A DNA stretch of 40,637 nucleotides from positions 1-40,637 of the forward strand of contig JAFVAU010000001.1 of the NCBI GenBank assembly GCA_017480345.1. Direction: 5' to 3'. Both the position numbers and the translations under genes were made by a program. The DNA comes from Bacteroidales bacterium (GTDB lineage Bacteria; Bacteroidota; Bacteroidia; Bacteroidales; UBA932). This document shows, in pieces, positions 14,201 to 21,524 of the stretch (positions are counted from its first letter, which is position 1; the number at the start of each line of letters is the position of its first letter). The notes beneath the pieces were generated by a model. The model saw nothing but the letters and a program-made list of their open reading frames with translations, was not told the origin of the DNA and ran no database searches.

Positions 14201-14877
14201 CGGAGATTGCCGGCATCATTAAGGACATCAACTACGATTTCAAGGAAAAGAATTTCATCGGTGCGGTGAAAAGCATTGAACTGAGGACCATTCCGTCTGC
14301 CGATAAAATGGTGACGCTTCTACAGCGGATCAAGGAATTTGCCGATGAACATGGATACGACCTGGACCAGGTGAATCTGTTTTCGGGGGCCTCTCGGGAC
14401 GAGTCCCGCAGTGCGGCCGTGGACCATCTGCTGTCACTGATGAAACTGCTTACCGGAGAGCATTCTATGTGGAGCAGGCTTACGCTCAGCGATACTTTCC
14501 AGCTCCAGTTCCGCATCACCGAGAACGACAACGACACAGGCTGGGTAGAGAAAATCTCCTCCGTGGGCTCCGACGGAACGGACGTGCTGGTGAAAGCAAT
14601 GGTGAACATCATGCTCATCAATGTGTTCAAGGAGCGAGTTTCCGGACGCTTCTCGGATTTCCGCATCCACTGTGTGATGGACGAAATTGGTCGCCTTCAT
14701 CCCAGGAATGTCCGCGGTATCCTGGATTTTGCCGGAGCGCGAAATATCTATCTGGTGAACGGATCGCCCGTGCCGTACAATGTGGCGGATTATAAACATA
14801 CGTATCTGTTGTCGAAGGACGGAACGCGGACGGTGATACAGTCACTCCTGAGCCGAAAGGAGGCGGCTGCGGAATGA
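11221..14877 (+). CDS. jetC: Wadjet JetC, SMC/MukB-like ATPase
   Basis: A 1218-residue SMC-like ATPase, the motor of the Wadjet complex. Walker A (Gly-Thr-Gln-Gly-Val-Gly-Lys-Ser-Thr) is at residues 30-38. Two long coiled coils (about 270-430 and 600-900, rich in Glu, Lys, Ala, Leu) enclose a hinge-like region around residues 500-590. The C-terminal head has a signature-like Gly-Ser-Asp-Gly-Thr-Asp near residue 1120, Walker B with Met-Asp-Glu at 1153-1155, and a Val-Asn-Gly-Ser segment near the end. It loads on DNA and drives loop extrusion so that JetD can cut small circles. It overlaps jetB by 17 bases and jetD by four. The length is normal and nothing is missing. Confidence 0.9.
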   Translation: MRQLSKIVFVNSANIRYGEVRLDGNVHLIGTQGVGKSTVLRAILFFYTGDKTHLGISREKKSFDDFYLPGANSYIAYEVESEFGAFTVLVFRSHAHSVFRFIGAPFRREWLIDEQGEVTADASVIRSRLDGAPMTRIVDEYQEYRDIIYGNKRVTGKEFARFCIMETPKYQNIPRSLQNVFLGAKVDADFIKDIIIRSLGDEEPGIDLVYFRSQLSGFEREYNDISQWFQKNKQGEVTVRRQGEKVVELYRKLLYLDDELTGNLLELRYARRYAQERIPLLDKQVEETEVLQLKCKEKLADLQDKYNHELSSLDQEIGALNEKLEKIPKLRKKYEGLGIQALIEEDGQESALKVSLESAESLRSRLTREYADITAKYKDREREMRLGFDAWRAARQGRKVEIGAALNAQIQKLSEALQAGLSSIEDAFAERVSAQEGVVADLKERIAAQDKQLALSAHLSPFVEEIKAAQAELSRLSGEKGKLEASVKTVEARIKGLEQEGQFQQYTETSNWDDKLSDVGSQMAGLDAKVAEIDELLASMDGSLIQWLSSHKPGWEETIGKVADERTVLYAKNLYPSETKGDSLFGVDLDLSSLRMNARTPQQLMKEKQLLEKERTALKERQEGILAEKESALVALRKKYNARIKPLRDELSGLQAAALMLPTKLEDAGKRLSLLEENTRKAREDAMGRCKEALQALTAEKVLAAEALSALLKEKEAEVQKLREADARGRRSLKKQHDEALSQVEAEISAREKELSEALEALHAEQNRELSGQGADATALEKCEGDIKGLQGRLEKITQNKETLFNYRKDKEEYLDKKDIFLSEKTKVEGKKTSLSERYKLKRRKEEDALTRATDSLRELQDLLRQLREGLSEADNFEQSNALPILPEGRENKTDKTCRQLIDAIHRVLSEKRNTEQTFYQGVNTFTSHFSPGNIFDFKTDNHTDEEYRSFASSLVDFMESDKIEEFRSRTSGHYTELLLRISHEMDEVSRNSSEIAGIIKDINYDFKEKNFIGAVKSIELRTIPSADKMVTLLQRIKEFADEHGYDLDQVNLFSGASRDESRSAAVDHLLSLMKLLTGEHSMWSRLTLSDTFQLQFRITENDNDTGWVEKISSVGSDGTDVLVKAMVNIMLINVFKERVSGRFSDFRIHCVMDEIGRLHPRNVRGILDFAGARNIYLVNGSPVPYNVADYKHTYLLSKDGTRTVIQSLLSRKEAAAE

Positions 14878-15746
14878 GAACTACTCTGATTCAGGCATTT
14901 GCGGCCTTACGGCAGGGCGAGACGGTGCCTTTCAGCCGTTTCCCTTCGGATTGGACCGAGGAGATGCTTCTGGAAGGGGGCGTTACCAGTATTGTGAGAG
15001 GAAGCAGGAAGTCCCTAAAAGTGATTTCCAAGGCTGCTTTTGATGTATATCTCAGGAGCAAAGGCCTTCAACCGGATAAACTGAAGGAAACGGTGGAGGC
15101 TCTTTCTGTGGCTGACTCGCGGGCCTCCCAAGTGCAGCTGCTGGGTGATTCCAAGGCGGTGACGGTACGTTCCTGTCCGGGTTTCCCGGTGAATGTCATA
15201 GCCCCACTGAGTGTACGCTTGGGGGAACGGAAGATTCTGCTATGCCCTTGCCCTGGAAGTTTTCTCTATATCAGCGACTTCCTTCAGTTTAGAATTCCTT
15301 CCAATACCATTGTCGTGGGTGTGGAGAACATGGAAAACTTCCGCCTTCCTGAGCGTCAGATGGCCGTCTGGGAACAAATTCAGGAGCAGTTTAGTGGAGA
15401 TGGCGTATCGCCCCTGCTCCTGGTATCCCGCTACCCGCAGTCGCGGGACCTGGTAACCTGGCTACAGGAAATCCCAAACCAGTACATCCACTTTGGAGAC
15501 TTTGATCTGGCAGGCATCCACATCTTTTTGACCGAGTTCTACCGCCACTTGGGTGCGGAGCGTTCAGCCTTTTTCGTTCCTGAGGACATGGAGCAGCGGC
15601 TCTCTTCCGGCAGTTCGGAGCGCTACAACACCCAATTCGGTCGTTTCGGCAAGATGGAAGTCCCCGATCCCCGCCTGCTCCCGCTGGTATCGCTCATTCA
15701 CCGTTACCAGAAAGGGTATGACCAGGAAGGGTATATAGATTATTAG
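14874..15746 (+). CDS. jetD: Wadjet JetD, TOPRIM nuclease subunit
   Basis: A 290-residue protein with a TOPRIM fold related to topoisomerase VI/Spo11: Val-Val-Gly-Val-Glu-Asn supplies the metal-binding Glu near residue 148, and His-Phe-Gly-Asp-Phe-Asp-Leu-Ala-Gly the Asp-x-Asp near residue 214. The N-terminal about 130 residues form a winged-helix/arm region shorter than in the roughly 380-residue JetD proteins I know, so this may be a compact variant. JetD cleaves DNA once the JetABC motor stalls on a small circle. It starts four bases inside jetC and is the last gene of the operon; the C-terminus (Gly-Tyr-Ile-Asp-Tyr) looks natural. Confidence 0.88.
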   Translation: MRTTLIQAFAALRQGETVPFSRFPSDWTEEMLLEGGVTSIVRGSRKSLKVISKAAFDVYLRSKGLQPDKLKETVEALSVADSRASQVQLLGDSKAVTVRSCPGFPVNVIAPLSVRLGERKILLCPCPGSFLYISDFLQFRIPSNTIVVGVENMENFRLPERQMAVWEQIQEQFSGDGVSPLLLVSRYPQSRDLVTWLQEIPNQYIHFGDFDLAGIHIFLTEFYRHLGAERSAFFVPEDMEQRLSSGSSERYNTQFGRFGKMEVPDPRLLPLVSLIHRYQKGYDQEGYIDY

Positions 15747-15820
15747 AAAAAAGTGATTCAATGAATGACGCCCCGATATTACTCTATGATATTTATCCGA
15801 CAGAAGCGGATGAGGAGGAT
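15747..15820 (+). other. Junction sequence after jetD
   Basis: Between jetD and the duplicated esterase fragment lies about 75 bases that match neither copy of the locus. One frame from the ATG at 15761 reads 25 codons (Met-Asn-Asp-Ala-Pro-Ile-Leu-Leu-Tyr-Asp-Ile-Tyr...) and stops at 15838 inside the fragment. It may be a truncated gene start; nothing identifies it. Confidence 0.3.
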
Positions 15821-15959
15821 ACAGGCCTCACTCCTTGAGAGACAAGGCATTGAAACCACCATCGAATGGAATCCCGGCAATCATTTTAAGGATGCCGATA
15901 TCCGCACGGCCAAGGCCTTCCTCTGGGCGGCCAGCTCTTCCAAAATAGCTTTACCATGA
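15821..15959 (+). pseudogene. 3' fragment of the esterase gene (right copy)
   Basis: About 45 codons match the end of the esterase at 5632-6294 (Gln-Ala-Ser-Leu-Leu-Glu-Arg-Gln-Gly-Ile-Glu... to Phe-Leu-Trp-Ala-Ala) with about 90% base identity. The likeness begins abruptly at ACAGGC (15821). The nucleophile region is missing. The end differs from the left copy and overlaps the GNAT start by ATGA, so this copy keeps the ancestral esterase-GNAT junction. Confidence 0.85.
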
Positions 15960-16375
15960 CAGAAGAACTTATCACCTATTCCTCCCAGGACCTGTCGGAC
16001 CTGGATGCGCTGATGCGGGAGCTATCGGCCACAAGTTCCTGCAGCTCAGAACTTTTGCAGGCCGCCCTGGCCGACCCCAACGTCCACATATACGTGATTC
16101 GGGAGGAGGGGCGCATCGTCGCCACCGGCACGCTCTGCATCAAGCACATGCTGGAATTCACCATGGCCGATATCGAGTCAGTGGTCGTGAGCGCCCGCTG
16201 CCGGGGAAAAGGCAATGGCAAGGCGCTGATGACGGCGCTGATAACCGCCGCCAAGGACCATAAGGCGCACCACATCCAGCTGACCTCCAATCCCGCCCGC
16301 ATGGCCGCCAATCGGCTCTACCAGGCCTTGGGCTTTGAAAAGTACAACACAAATTGCTATAAAAAGGAGATTTAA
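15956..16375 (+). CDS. GNAT family N-acetyltransferase
   Basis: A 139-residue single-domain acyl-CoA N-acyltransferase. The acetyl-CoA loop is visible as Arg-Gly-Lys-Gly-Asn-Gly-Lys-Ala-Leu at about residues 83-91, preceded by the beta-4 strand Asp-Ile-Glu-Ser-Val-Val-Val and followed by the Ala-Asn-Arg-Leu-Tyr-Gln-Ala-Leu-Gly-Phe motif typical of the family C-terminus. The substrate is unknown. It overlaps the upstream esterase fragment by four bases and is followed one base later by the peroxiredoxin gene, so it belongs to an old esterase-GNAT-bcp operon whose first gene is now truncated here. Confidence 0.85.
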   Translation: MTEELITYSSQDLSDLDALMRELSATSSCSSELLQAALADPNVHIYVIREEGRIVATGTLCIKHMLEFTMADIESVVVSARCRGKGNGKALMTALITAAKDHKAHHIQLTSNPARMAANRLYQALGFEKYNTNCYKKEI

Positions 16376-16376
16376 C

Positions 16377-16829
16377 ATGCTGCAAATCGGAGACAAGATG
16401 CCCGCCTTCGAGGTGCTGGACCAGGACGGCAACACCGTCACGTCGCAGGACCTTATTGGCACAGGAAAAAAGACCATCATCTATTTCTACCCCAAGGACA
16501 ACACGTCCGGATGCACGGCAGAGGCCTGCAGTTTCCGGGACAACTATGCCGCGCTGGTAGAAGCCGGCTACAACGTGGTGGGTGTGAGCAAGGACAGCGC
16601 CAAGTCCCACACCGGCTTCCGGGCCAAGCACGGGCTGCCGTTCCGTCTGCTGGCCGATACCACGACGGAAATGCTCCAAGCCTTCGGTGCATGGGGCGAG
16701 AAGAAAATGTACGGCAAAACCACCATGGGCACCCTTCGCCGCACCTTCATCTTTGACGAGAACGGCATCCTGGAGCGCATCATCGAAAAGGTCGATACCA
16801 AGAATGCCGCCGGGCAAATCCTGGAGTAA
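16377..16829 (+). CDS. bcp: Thioredoxin-dependent thiol peroxidase (BCP-type peroxiredoxin)
   Basis: A 150-residue peroxiredoxin that reduces hydroperoxides using thioredoxin. Cys46 (Asn-Thr-Ser-Gly-Cys-Thr) is the peroxidatic residue and Cys51 the likely resolving one, the usual spacing in atypical two-Cys BCPs. The start at 16377 is preferred to the longer frame from 16335 because it has an AGGAG 7-8 bases upstream and gives the family's standard length. It is downstream of the GNAT gene. A 123-base fragment of its 3' end lies at 6299-6421. The protein appears intact. Confidence 0.92.
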   Translation: MLQIGDKMPAFEVLDQDGNTVTSQDLIGTGKKTIIYFYPKDNTSGCTAEACSFRDNYAALVEAGYNVVGVSKDSAKSHTGFRAKHGLPFRLLADTTTEMLQAFGAWGEKKMYGKTTMGTLRRTFIFDENGILERIIEKVDTKNAAGQILE

Positions 16830-16892
16830 GCGCTTGAATCAGTAGTGTTAAGGGCGGGTGCTTATGCATCGGCACTTAATTATTTTCAGCTC

Positions 16893-17027
16893 ATTTCCAA
16901 ATCTTTGCAAACCTTGCAAAGATTTGGAAATTAATAATTTGTGTGCCGTAGAAAAACATTCGACATTTCCAAATTTTGGCAAGCCTTGCCAAAATTTGGG
17001 GAAGAGGCGGCTGGCATCGTACTTTTG
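16893..17027 (+). promoter_or_regulatory. Two palindromic operators and promoter of the 135-aa gene
   Basis: Operator 1 has perfect 18-base arms (16893-16910 and 16914-16931) with core CCAAATCTTTGCAA and spacer ACC. Operator 2 has perfect 14-base arms (16969-16982 and 16986-16999) with core CCAAATTTTGGCAA and spacer GCC. The -7 box TACTTTTG is at 17020-17027, so operator 2 covers the -33 region. Operator 2 differs at two positions per arm, and both arms changed together. Confidence 0.75.
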
Positions 17028-17040
17028 CAAAAAAAGGAAG

Positions 17041-17448
17041 ATGCGAAAGAAACAACATAGGGTGGTCATGACGCCGTTAAGTGAAAAGGTCCTATTGCCG
17101 GATGAGGGCGCTGAGCTGAGGATGAATCCGATGGAACGGACGCTGTACCGGTTGTTCCTGCAGCATCCGGAGGGCATGATGGCCGATGACCTGCCGCTTC
17201 ATTGGCAAGAACTGGAAACCCTTTATGCCCGGGAGTCCTGCTATGTGGACGAGGGACTCCGGGAGAAAAAACTGAAGTCGCTCTGCGGGGAATCCAAGCG
17301 GGTGTTCTATGCTACGGCGTCCAGAATAAAAAAGGGGTTTGTGAAGGTGCTGGGAGCCGGGAGGGCGAAGTCCTATTATATTGCCAGGGATATCCGTGGT
17401 GTGTATAAGACTAAGGCGCGGGGGCCTTACGCCGTTCCATTCAGATAG
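17041..17448 (+). CDS. Hypothetical protein under double palindrome control (135 aa)
   Basis: A 135-residue basic protein. The core (Met-Asn-Pro-Met-Glu-Arg-Thr-Leu-Tyr-Arg-Leu-Phe-Leu, then His-Pro-Glu-Gly-Met) and the later Phe-Tyr-Ala-Thr-Ala-Ser-Arg-Ile-Lys-Lys-Gly-Phe resemble a family of small Bacteroidales proteins I have seen but cannot name; they look like a winged-helix or HTH plus a basic tail. The longer frame to 16858 crosses the operators and is rejected. It starts 14 bases after the -7 box and its last 22 bases overlap the alkD gene tail to tail. A DNA-binding regulator is possible. Confidence 0.6.
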   Translation: MRKKQHRVVMTPLSEKVLLPDEGAELRMNPMERTLYRLFLQHPEGMMADDLPLHWQELETLYARESCYVDEGLREKKLKSLCGESKRVFYATASRIKKGFVKVLGAGRAKSYYIARDIRGVYKTKARGPYAVPFR

Positions 17449-18194
17449 CTCTGTCGCAACTCTTCCGGGAAGCGCTCAATGGCATAGCGGAGCATGGTGC
17501 GGGGCATTTGTCGGTAGCGGGGAAGAGATGCCCGGTCTGGGGCGGGCATGCCGTCACCCCCGACTTGATCGGGGGTCTCCTGCAGCCAACGTTCCAGTGC
17601 TGCCTGGTCGCGTTTTCCGGCCTCCCGGAGGAGCCATCCTACCGCCTTGTGGATAAGGTCATGGGGGTGGTGCAGCAGGATATCGGCAATGGCAAAGGTA
17701 TCCTCCAGTTGCCCGTGCCGGATAAAGGTCATGGTGGAAACAATGCCGATGCGCTGCTCCCAGATGGTGCGGCCACTGCGTGCCAGGTCGTAAAGCAGCG
17801 TCCGGTCTTTGTCCAGCAGCCACTGCCCCAGCAGGGGATAGCAGCTCAGGTCCACCAGGTCCCAGTTGTTGATCTGCTCCGTGTGCGCAAGGTAGAAGTC
17901 GATGCAACGCTGCTTGATATCATTAGCTGCAGCCTTTGGCTTGGAAAAAACTTCCACCAAGCTTAGCAGGGCCGCCAGGCGCACCTCGTGGTATTCGCTG
18001 CCTATGCAGCGCTCCAACTCGGTCCAATCCGTTTCCCGCCAGCAGGCCTTCACAATGCTCCGCGTTATCGGAACCTTGATTCCCAGAAACTTATCTCCCT
18101 CTCCATACTGCCCCGGGCCGGTTTTGAAGAATCGGCTCAAGCCTTCCACCTGCGTCGGATCGGCCGCCGCCAGCATGCTTTCGTAAAGAGTCAT
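17427..18194 (-). CDS. DNA alkylation repair protein (AlkD-like) with repeat insertion
   Basis: A 255-residue HEAT-repeat DNA glycosylase-like protein that removes alkylated bases. Recognisable parts are Phe-Leu-Gly-Ile-Lys-Val-Pro near residue 36, Glu-Val-Arg-Leu-Ala-Ala-Leu near 69, Asn-Asn-Trp-Asp-Leu-Val-Asp near 110, Glu-Gln-Arg-Ile-Gly-Ile-Val near 146 and Lys-Ala-Val-Gly-Trp-Leu-Leu-Arg-Glu near 185. Close to the C-terminus about 19 residues (Thr-Pro-Asp-Gln-Val-Gly-Gly-Asp... to Ser-Leu-Pro) are encoded by a paired REP-like element inserted in frame before the conserved Met-Pro-Arg-Thr-Met-Leu-Arg-Tyr. The insertion lies in a loop near the last helix, so function may survive. No clear promoter is seen upstream. 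Confidence 0.88.
   Translation of the reverse strand: MTLYESMLAAADPTQVEGLSRFFKTGPGQYGEGDKFLGIKVPITRSIVKACWRETDWTELERCIGSEYHEVRLAALLSLVEVFSKPKAAANDIKQRCIDFYLAHTEQINNWDLVDLSCYPLLGQWLLDKDRTLLYDLARSGRTIWEQRIGIVSTMTFIRHGQLEDTFAIADILLHHPHDLIHKAVGWLLREAGKRDQAALERWLQETPDQVGGDGMPAPDRASLPRYRQMPRTMLRYAIERFPEELRQSYLNGTA
17525..17580. repeat. Paired REP-like palindromes inside alkD
   Basis: Two adjacent stems: ATGCCCG/CGGGCAT (17528-17549) and ACCCCCGA/TCGGGGGT (17556-17576). The whole is bounded by GAGA...TCTC, so it is an inverted pair. The unit GTCA-stem-TCTC is the same as the single palindrome at 5185-5216. Confidence 0.7.
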
Positions 18195-18344
18195 AGGTTA
18201 TTTGTTGTACTTTTATGCTACTAAGTTACTGATTTTTCCGAAAAACGCACCCGCCAGCGCCACTATTTGCCCCTCCAGGAGCAGGTGGAGAAAAATATCT
18301 GTAAAAAATGGTATATTTGCAGTTGAATGAAAGGGATTATCATT

Positions 18345-18575
18345 ATGACACAGGATCAGCTTTGGATTAACCGTTACATAGAAATACGGGATTTCATGGA
18401 GGCGAACCACCGCAAGCCCTCCAAGCACTATCCCGAGGAGCGGGACATGCACAATTGGTGGAAACACAACAAGAAACTTCTAAATTCCAACGAGTTGAGA
18501 GCGGATCGCGTGGAACTGTTCAACAAGCTGCTGGAAGCCGGCGAGAAGTATCGCCGTGTAAATCAGTGGGGCTGA
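18345..18575 (+). CDS. Small helicase-associated-domain-like protein (76 aa)
   Basis: A 76-residue basic protein matching a small Bacteroidales family related to the helicase-associated domain: Trp-Ile-Asn-Arg-Tyr...Phe-Met-Glu-Ala-Asn-His-Arg-Lys-Pro-Ser, then His-Asn-Trp-Trp-Lys-His-Asn-Lys-Lys and a helix with Leu-Phe-Asn-Lys-Leu-Leu. Such domains bind nucleic acid. The start at Met-Thr-Gln-Asp is preferred; an in-frame ATG at 18327 lies only seven bases after a TATATTTG box (18312-18319) and could also be used. It is monocistronic. Confidence 0.65.
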   Translation: MTQDQLWINRYIEIRDFMEANHRKPSKHYPEERDMHNWWKHNKKLLNSNELRADRVELFNKLLEAGEKYRRVNQWG

Positions 18576-18607
18576 TTTGTTCTTCATACAAAAAAAGCGT
18601 AACTTTG
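18576..18607 (+). promoter_or_regulatory. Promoter of the CapD-rmlA operon
   Basis: TTTG (18576-18579), 20 bases, TAACTTTG (18600-18607): a full Bacteroidetes promoter overlapping the stop codon region of the gene before it. The ATG at 18631 lies about 17 bases after the expected transcription start. Confidence 0.7.
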
Positions 18608-18630
18608 TAATCCAACTACTTACGAGTTTT

Positions 18631-20631
18631 ATGGATAGGGAAAAGGATATATTCTGGAGGTTTTCCAATTGGTACTTCAACAAGAAGGTGCTACCGTATT
18701 GGGTGATTATCCCTGTAGATACGGCTATCGTATTCCTCTGCTGCATGTTCACCTATTGGGTAACCTACAAGTCGCAGGTCACCTTTGATCATCATGAGGA
18801 GTTGCTTGTGGCATCGGCTTTCTATGCCGTGATCAGTTGGACTGGATTCCGTATCTTCAAGACCTATTCCGGCATCCTGCGCTATTCCAGCTTCGTGGAC
18901 CTTCTGAAGGTGGTTTATGCCAATGCGGTGAACTTGGCGTTGTCGCTTGCCTTCTGCCTCCTTTTCAAATGGAAGGAGATTCCGTACCTGTCTGTGGTCA
19001 CGCCCGGTAATATCCTGATTGCCTTCATGCTGGCCACCCTGGCCATGTGGGCTTTCCGCATCCTGGTGAAACTGATGTTCGACGTGGCCAATGCAGACTC
19101 CAAGGCCATGCGCGCCCTGGTCTACGGCGCCCTTTCCGGCGGCGTGGGCCTGGCCAAGAACATCCGTACGCAGCGTCCCGCCCGTTTCGACATCCGCGGT
19201 TTCATTTCTCACGAAACCCGTATCCGGAACATGAAACTGCTGGATCTCAAAGTGTACAGCATAGAGGACGATTTGGCCGAGATTATCAAGAAAGAGCGCA
19301 TCCAGGCCATTCTGGTGAGCCCCAGTCGCGTAAAGGATTTCCGGAGCAACCAGAAGATGCAGGACCTCCTGATAGGTGCCGGCTGCAAGATTTTCATGGT
19401 GCATGACGCCCAGGAATCGGCCATCCGCAACGGAGAAATCCTGGACGAGGAAATCCGTCTCAAAGAGGTGAGCGTGGAGGACCTCCTGCCTCGCTCGGAG
19501 ATTCGCGTGGATATGAAATCCGTGGCCGATCAACTCTCCGGGAAGCGTGTCCTCATCACGGGTTCCGCCGGTTCCATCGGCCTGGAGATTGTGAAACAGG
19601 TGGCGGCGGCCGGCCCGGAGAGCATGATGCTCATAGACCAGGCGGAGACGCCCCAGCACGACGTCCGCCTGATGATGGCCAAGGATTTCCCCAAGGTCAA
19701 GTGCGATGTGGTGGTGTGCAGCATCAGCCGCCGCACCCGCATGGAGCATGTATTTGAAGCTTTCCGCCCGGATTATGTCTTCCATGCGGCCGCCTACAAG
19801 CATGTGCCCATGATGGAGGACAACCCCTCTGAGGCGGTACTTAACAACATTTACGGCACCAAGATCATTGCGGATCTCAGCGTCCAGTACGGCGCCAAGA
19901 AGTTCGTGATGATTTCCACGGACAAGGCGGTGAACCCCACCAACGTGATGGGCTGCAGCAAACGTATCTGTGAGATTTATGTCCAAAGCCTGGACCGCAA
20001 GCTCAAACTGGAGGCTATGTCTCAGAAGGGCAAAGGCAAGAAAGAATATACGCAGTTTGTGACCACCCGTTTCGGCAATGTGCTGGGCTCCAACGGCTCC
20101 GTGATTCCGCTCTTCAGGGAGCAGATTCGTAACGGCGGCCCGGTCACCGTCACCGACGAGCGCATCGTGCGCTTCTTCATGCTCATCCCTGAAGCCTGTA
20201 AACTGGTACTGGAAGCCGGCACCAAGGGCAATGGAGGAGAGATTTTCGTCTTCGACATGGGCGCTCCGGTCAAGATTGCCGATTTGGCCAAGCGCATGAT
20301 CGCCCTCTCCGGTGCACAGGGCATCGAAATCAAGTACACCGGTCTCCGCGAGGGAGAGAAACTCTACGAGGAAGTGCTCAACGAGATGGAGAACACCAAG
20401 CCCACCTTCCATGAGAAAATCCGTATCGCCCAGGTGCGGGAGTACGACTACGAGGAAGTTTCCAAGGAAATCGAGGAACTGGTGGCCCTGGCCAAACTCT
20501 ACAACGACATGGACACCGTCCGCAAGATGAAGCAGATTGTGCCCGAATACAAGAGCAACAACTCCATTTACGAACAGTTGGACAAGGAAATTGAAGCTGG
20601 GGGGGGGTATAGCCCTTTGAAACCTCTATGA
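18631..20631 (+). CDS. CapD/PglF-type nucleoside-diphosphate-sugar 4,6-dehydratase
   Basis: A 666-residue membrane protein of the CapD/FlaA1/WbpM/PglF family, which converts UDP-GlcNAc to the 4-keto-6-deoxy sugar for capsule, O-antigen or protein glycans. About four transmembrane helices lie in residues 20-150, a CoA-binding-like Rossmann domain at 160-290, and the extended SDR domain follows: Gly-Ser-Ala-Gly-Ser-Ile-Gly near 311, Thr-Asp-Lys near 429, and Met-x-x-x-Lys in place of Tyr-x-x-x-Lys near 439, as usual in these long dehydratases. The ATG at 18631 follows the promoter; an upstream frame to 18577 does not. The C-terminus is encoded across a nine-G run, and the stop overlaps rmlA (ATGA). 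Confidence 0.9.
   Translation: MDREKDIFWRFSNWYFNKKVLPYWVIIPVDTAIVFLCCMFTYWVTYKSQVTFDHHEELLVASAFYAVISWTGFRIFKTYSGILRYSSFVDLLKVVYANAVNLALSLAFCLLFKWKEIPYLSVVTPGNILIAFMLATLAMWAFRILVKLMFDVANADSKAMRALVYGALSGGVGLAKNIRTQRPARFDIRGFISHETRIRNMKLLDLKVYSIEDDLAEIIKKERIQAILVSPSRVKDFRSNQKMQDLLIGAGCKIFMVHDAQESAIRNGEILDEEIRLKEVSVEDLLPRSEIRVDMKSVADQLSGKRVLITGSAGSIGLEIVKQVAAAGPESMMLIDQAETPQHDVRLMMAKDFPKVKCDVVVCSISRRTRMEHVFEAFRPDYVFHAAAYKHVPMMEDNPSEAVLNNIYGTKIIADLSVQYGAKKFVMISTDKAVNPTNVMGCSKRICEIYVQSLDRKLKLEAMSQKGKGKKEYTQFVTTRFGNVLGSNGSVIPLFREQIRNGGPVTVTDERIVRFFMLIPEACKLVLEAGTKGNGGEIFVFDMGAPVKIADLAKRMIALSGAQGIEIKYTGLREGEKLYEEVLNEMENTKPTFHEKIRIAQVREYDYEEVSKEIEELVALAKLYNDMDTVRKMKQIVPEYKSNNSIYEQLDKEIEAGGGYSPLKPL
20599..20607. 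repeat. Nine-G homopolymer at the 3' end of the dehydratase gene
   Basis: A run of nine G about 25 bases before the dehydratase stop codon. A one-base change would alter the last eight or so residues and end translation 10-20 bases earlier, away from the rmlA start. Confidence 0.8.
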
Positions 20632-21518
20632 AAGGAATCGTTCTGGCCGGAGGATCCGGCACCCGTCTGTACCCCATCACCAAGGGCGTGAGCAAGCAAC
20701 TGCTGCCCATCTATGACAAGCCCATGGTGTATTATCCCATCAGCGCCCTCATGCTGGCGGGTATCAGGGATATCCTCCTCATCAGCACCCCGCAGGACCT
20801 TCCTGCTTTCAAGCGTCTGCTGGGCAATGGGGCCGATTTCGGCATCAACCTCCAATACTCGGAGCAGCCTTCGCCGGACGGTTTGGCGCAGGCCTTCCTG
20901 ATAGGGAAGGAGTTTATCGGTCGCGATTCCGTCTGCCTGGTGCTGGGAGACAATATCTTCCACGGAGCGGGCTTTACGGGCCTGCTGAAGCAGGCGGTGC
21001 AGGCGGCCGATGAAGGCAAGGCCACCGTTTTCGGCTACTGGGTAAGCGAGCCGGAGCGTTACGGCGTGGCGGAGTTCGACAAGGACGGGAACTGCCTCTC
21101 CATCGAGGAGAAGCCCGCCCATCCCAAGAGCCATTACGCCGTGGTGGGCCTGTACTTCTATCCCAACAAAGTGGTGGAAGTGGCGGAGAATGTGAAGCCA
21201 TCGGCCCGCGGAGAATTGGAAATCACCTCCGTGAACCAGGAATTCTTAAAGGCCGGAGAGCTTAAGGTGCAGACCCTGGGCCGCGGCTTCGCGTGGTTAG
21301 ACACCGGCACCCACGACTCCCTGGCCGAAGCCTCCATCTATATCGAGACCGTAGAAAAGCGCCAGGGCCTCAAGGTGGCCTGCCTGGAGAGCATCGCCTT
21401 TAACAGGGGCTGGATTACCCGGGAGAAACTCCGGGAAGTGGCGGCGCCCATGGCCAAAAACGAATATGGGCGATACCTTCTGCGCGTGGCAGAGGAATCG
21501 CCCATAGAAATGGATTAA
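20628..21518 (+). CDS. rfbA: Glucose-1-phosphate thymidylyltransferase (RmlA)
   Basis: A 296-residue nucleotidyltransferase making dTDP-glucose from dTTP and glucose-1-phosphate, first step of dTDP-rhamnose synthesis. The pyrophosphorylase loop Leu-Ala-Gly-Gly-Ser-Gly-Thr-Arg-Leu is at residues 6-14, followed by Lys-Gly-Val-Ser-Lys-Gln-Leu-Leu-Pro. Further family blocks are Leu-Gly-Asp-Asn near 106, Ile-Glu-Glu-Lys-Pro near 160 and Leu-Asp-Thr-Gly-Thr-His near 222. Length and motifs are complete. The start overlaps the dehydratase stop. The usual partners rmlB, rmlC and rmlD are not in this window. Confidence 0.95.
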   Translation: MKGIVLAGGSGTRLYPITKGVSKQLLPIYDKPMVYYPISALMLAGIRDILLISTPQDLPAFKRLLGNGADFGINLQYSEQPSPDGLAQAFLIGKEFIGRDSVCLVLGDNIFHGAGFTGLLKQAVQAADEGKATVFGYWVSEPERYGVAEFDKDGNCLSIEEKPAHPKSHYAVVGLYFYPNKVVEVAENVKPSARGELEITSVNQEFLKAGELKVQTLGRGFAWLDTGTHDSLAEASIYIETVEKRQGLKVACLESIAFNRGWITREKLREVAAPMAKNEYGRYLLRVAEESPIEMD

Positions 21519-21524
21519 GGAAGT

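Noticed and set aside
16858-17040. Longer N-terminus for the 135-aa gene
   Set aside because: It is encoded by the two operators and lies upstream of the -7 box.
18691-20412. Minus-strand open frame of 573 codons opposite the CapD gene
   Set aside because: It mirrors a confidently identified gene, is His/Leu/Gly/Val-rich in the manner of antisense frames of GCC/GAC-biased genes, and has no promoter or family likeness.
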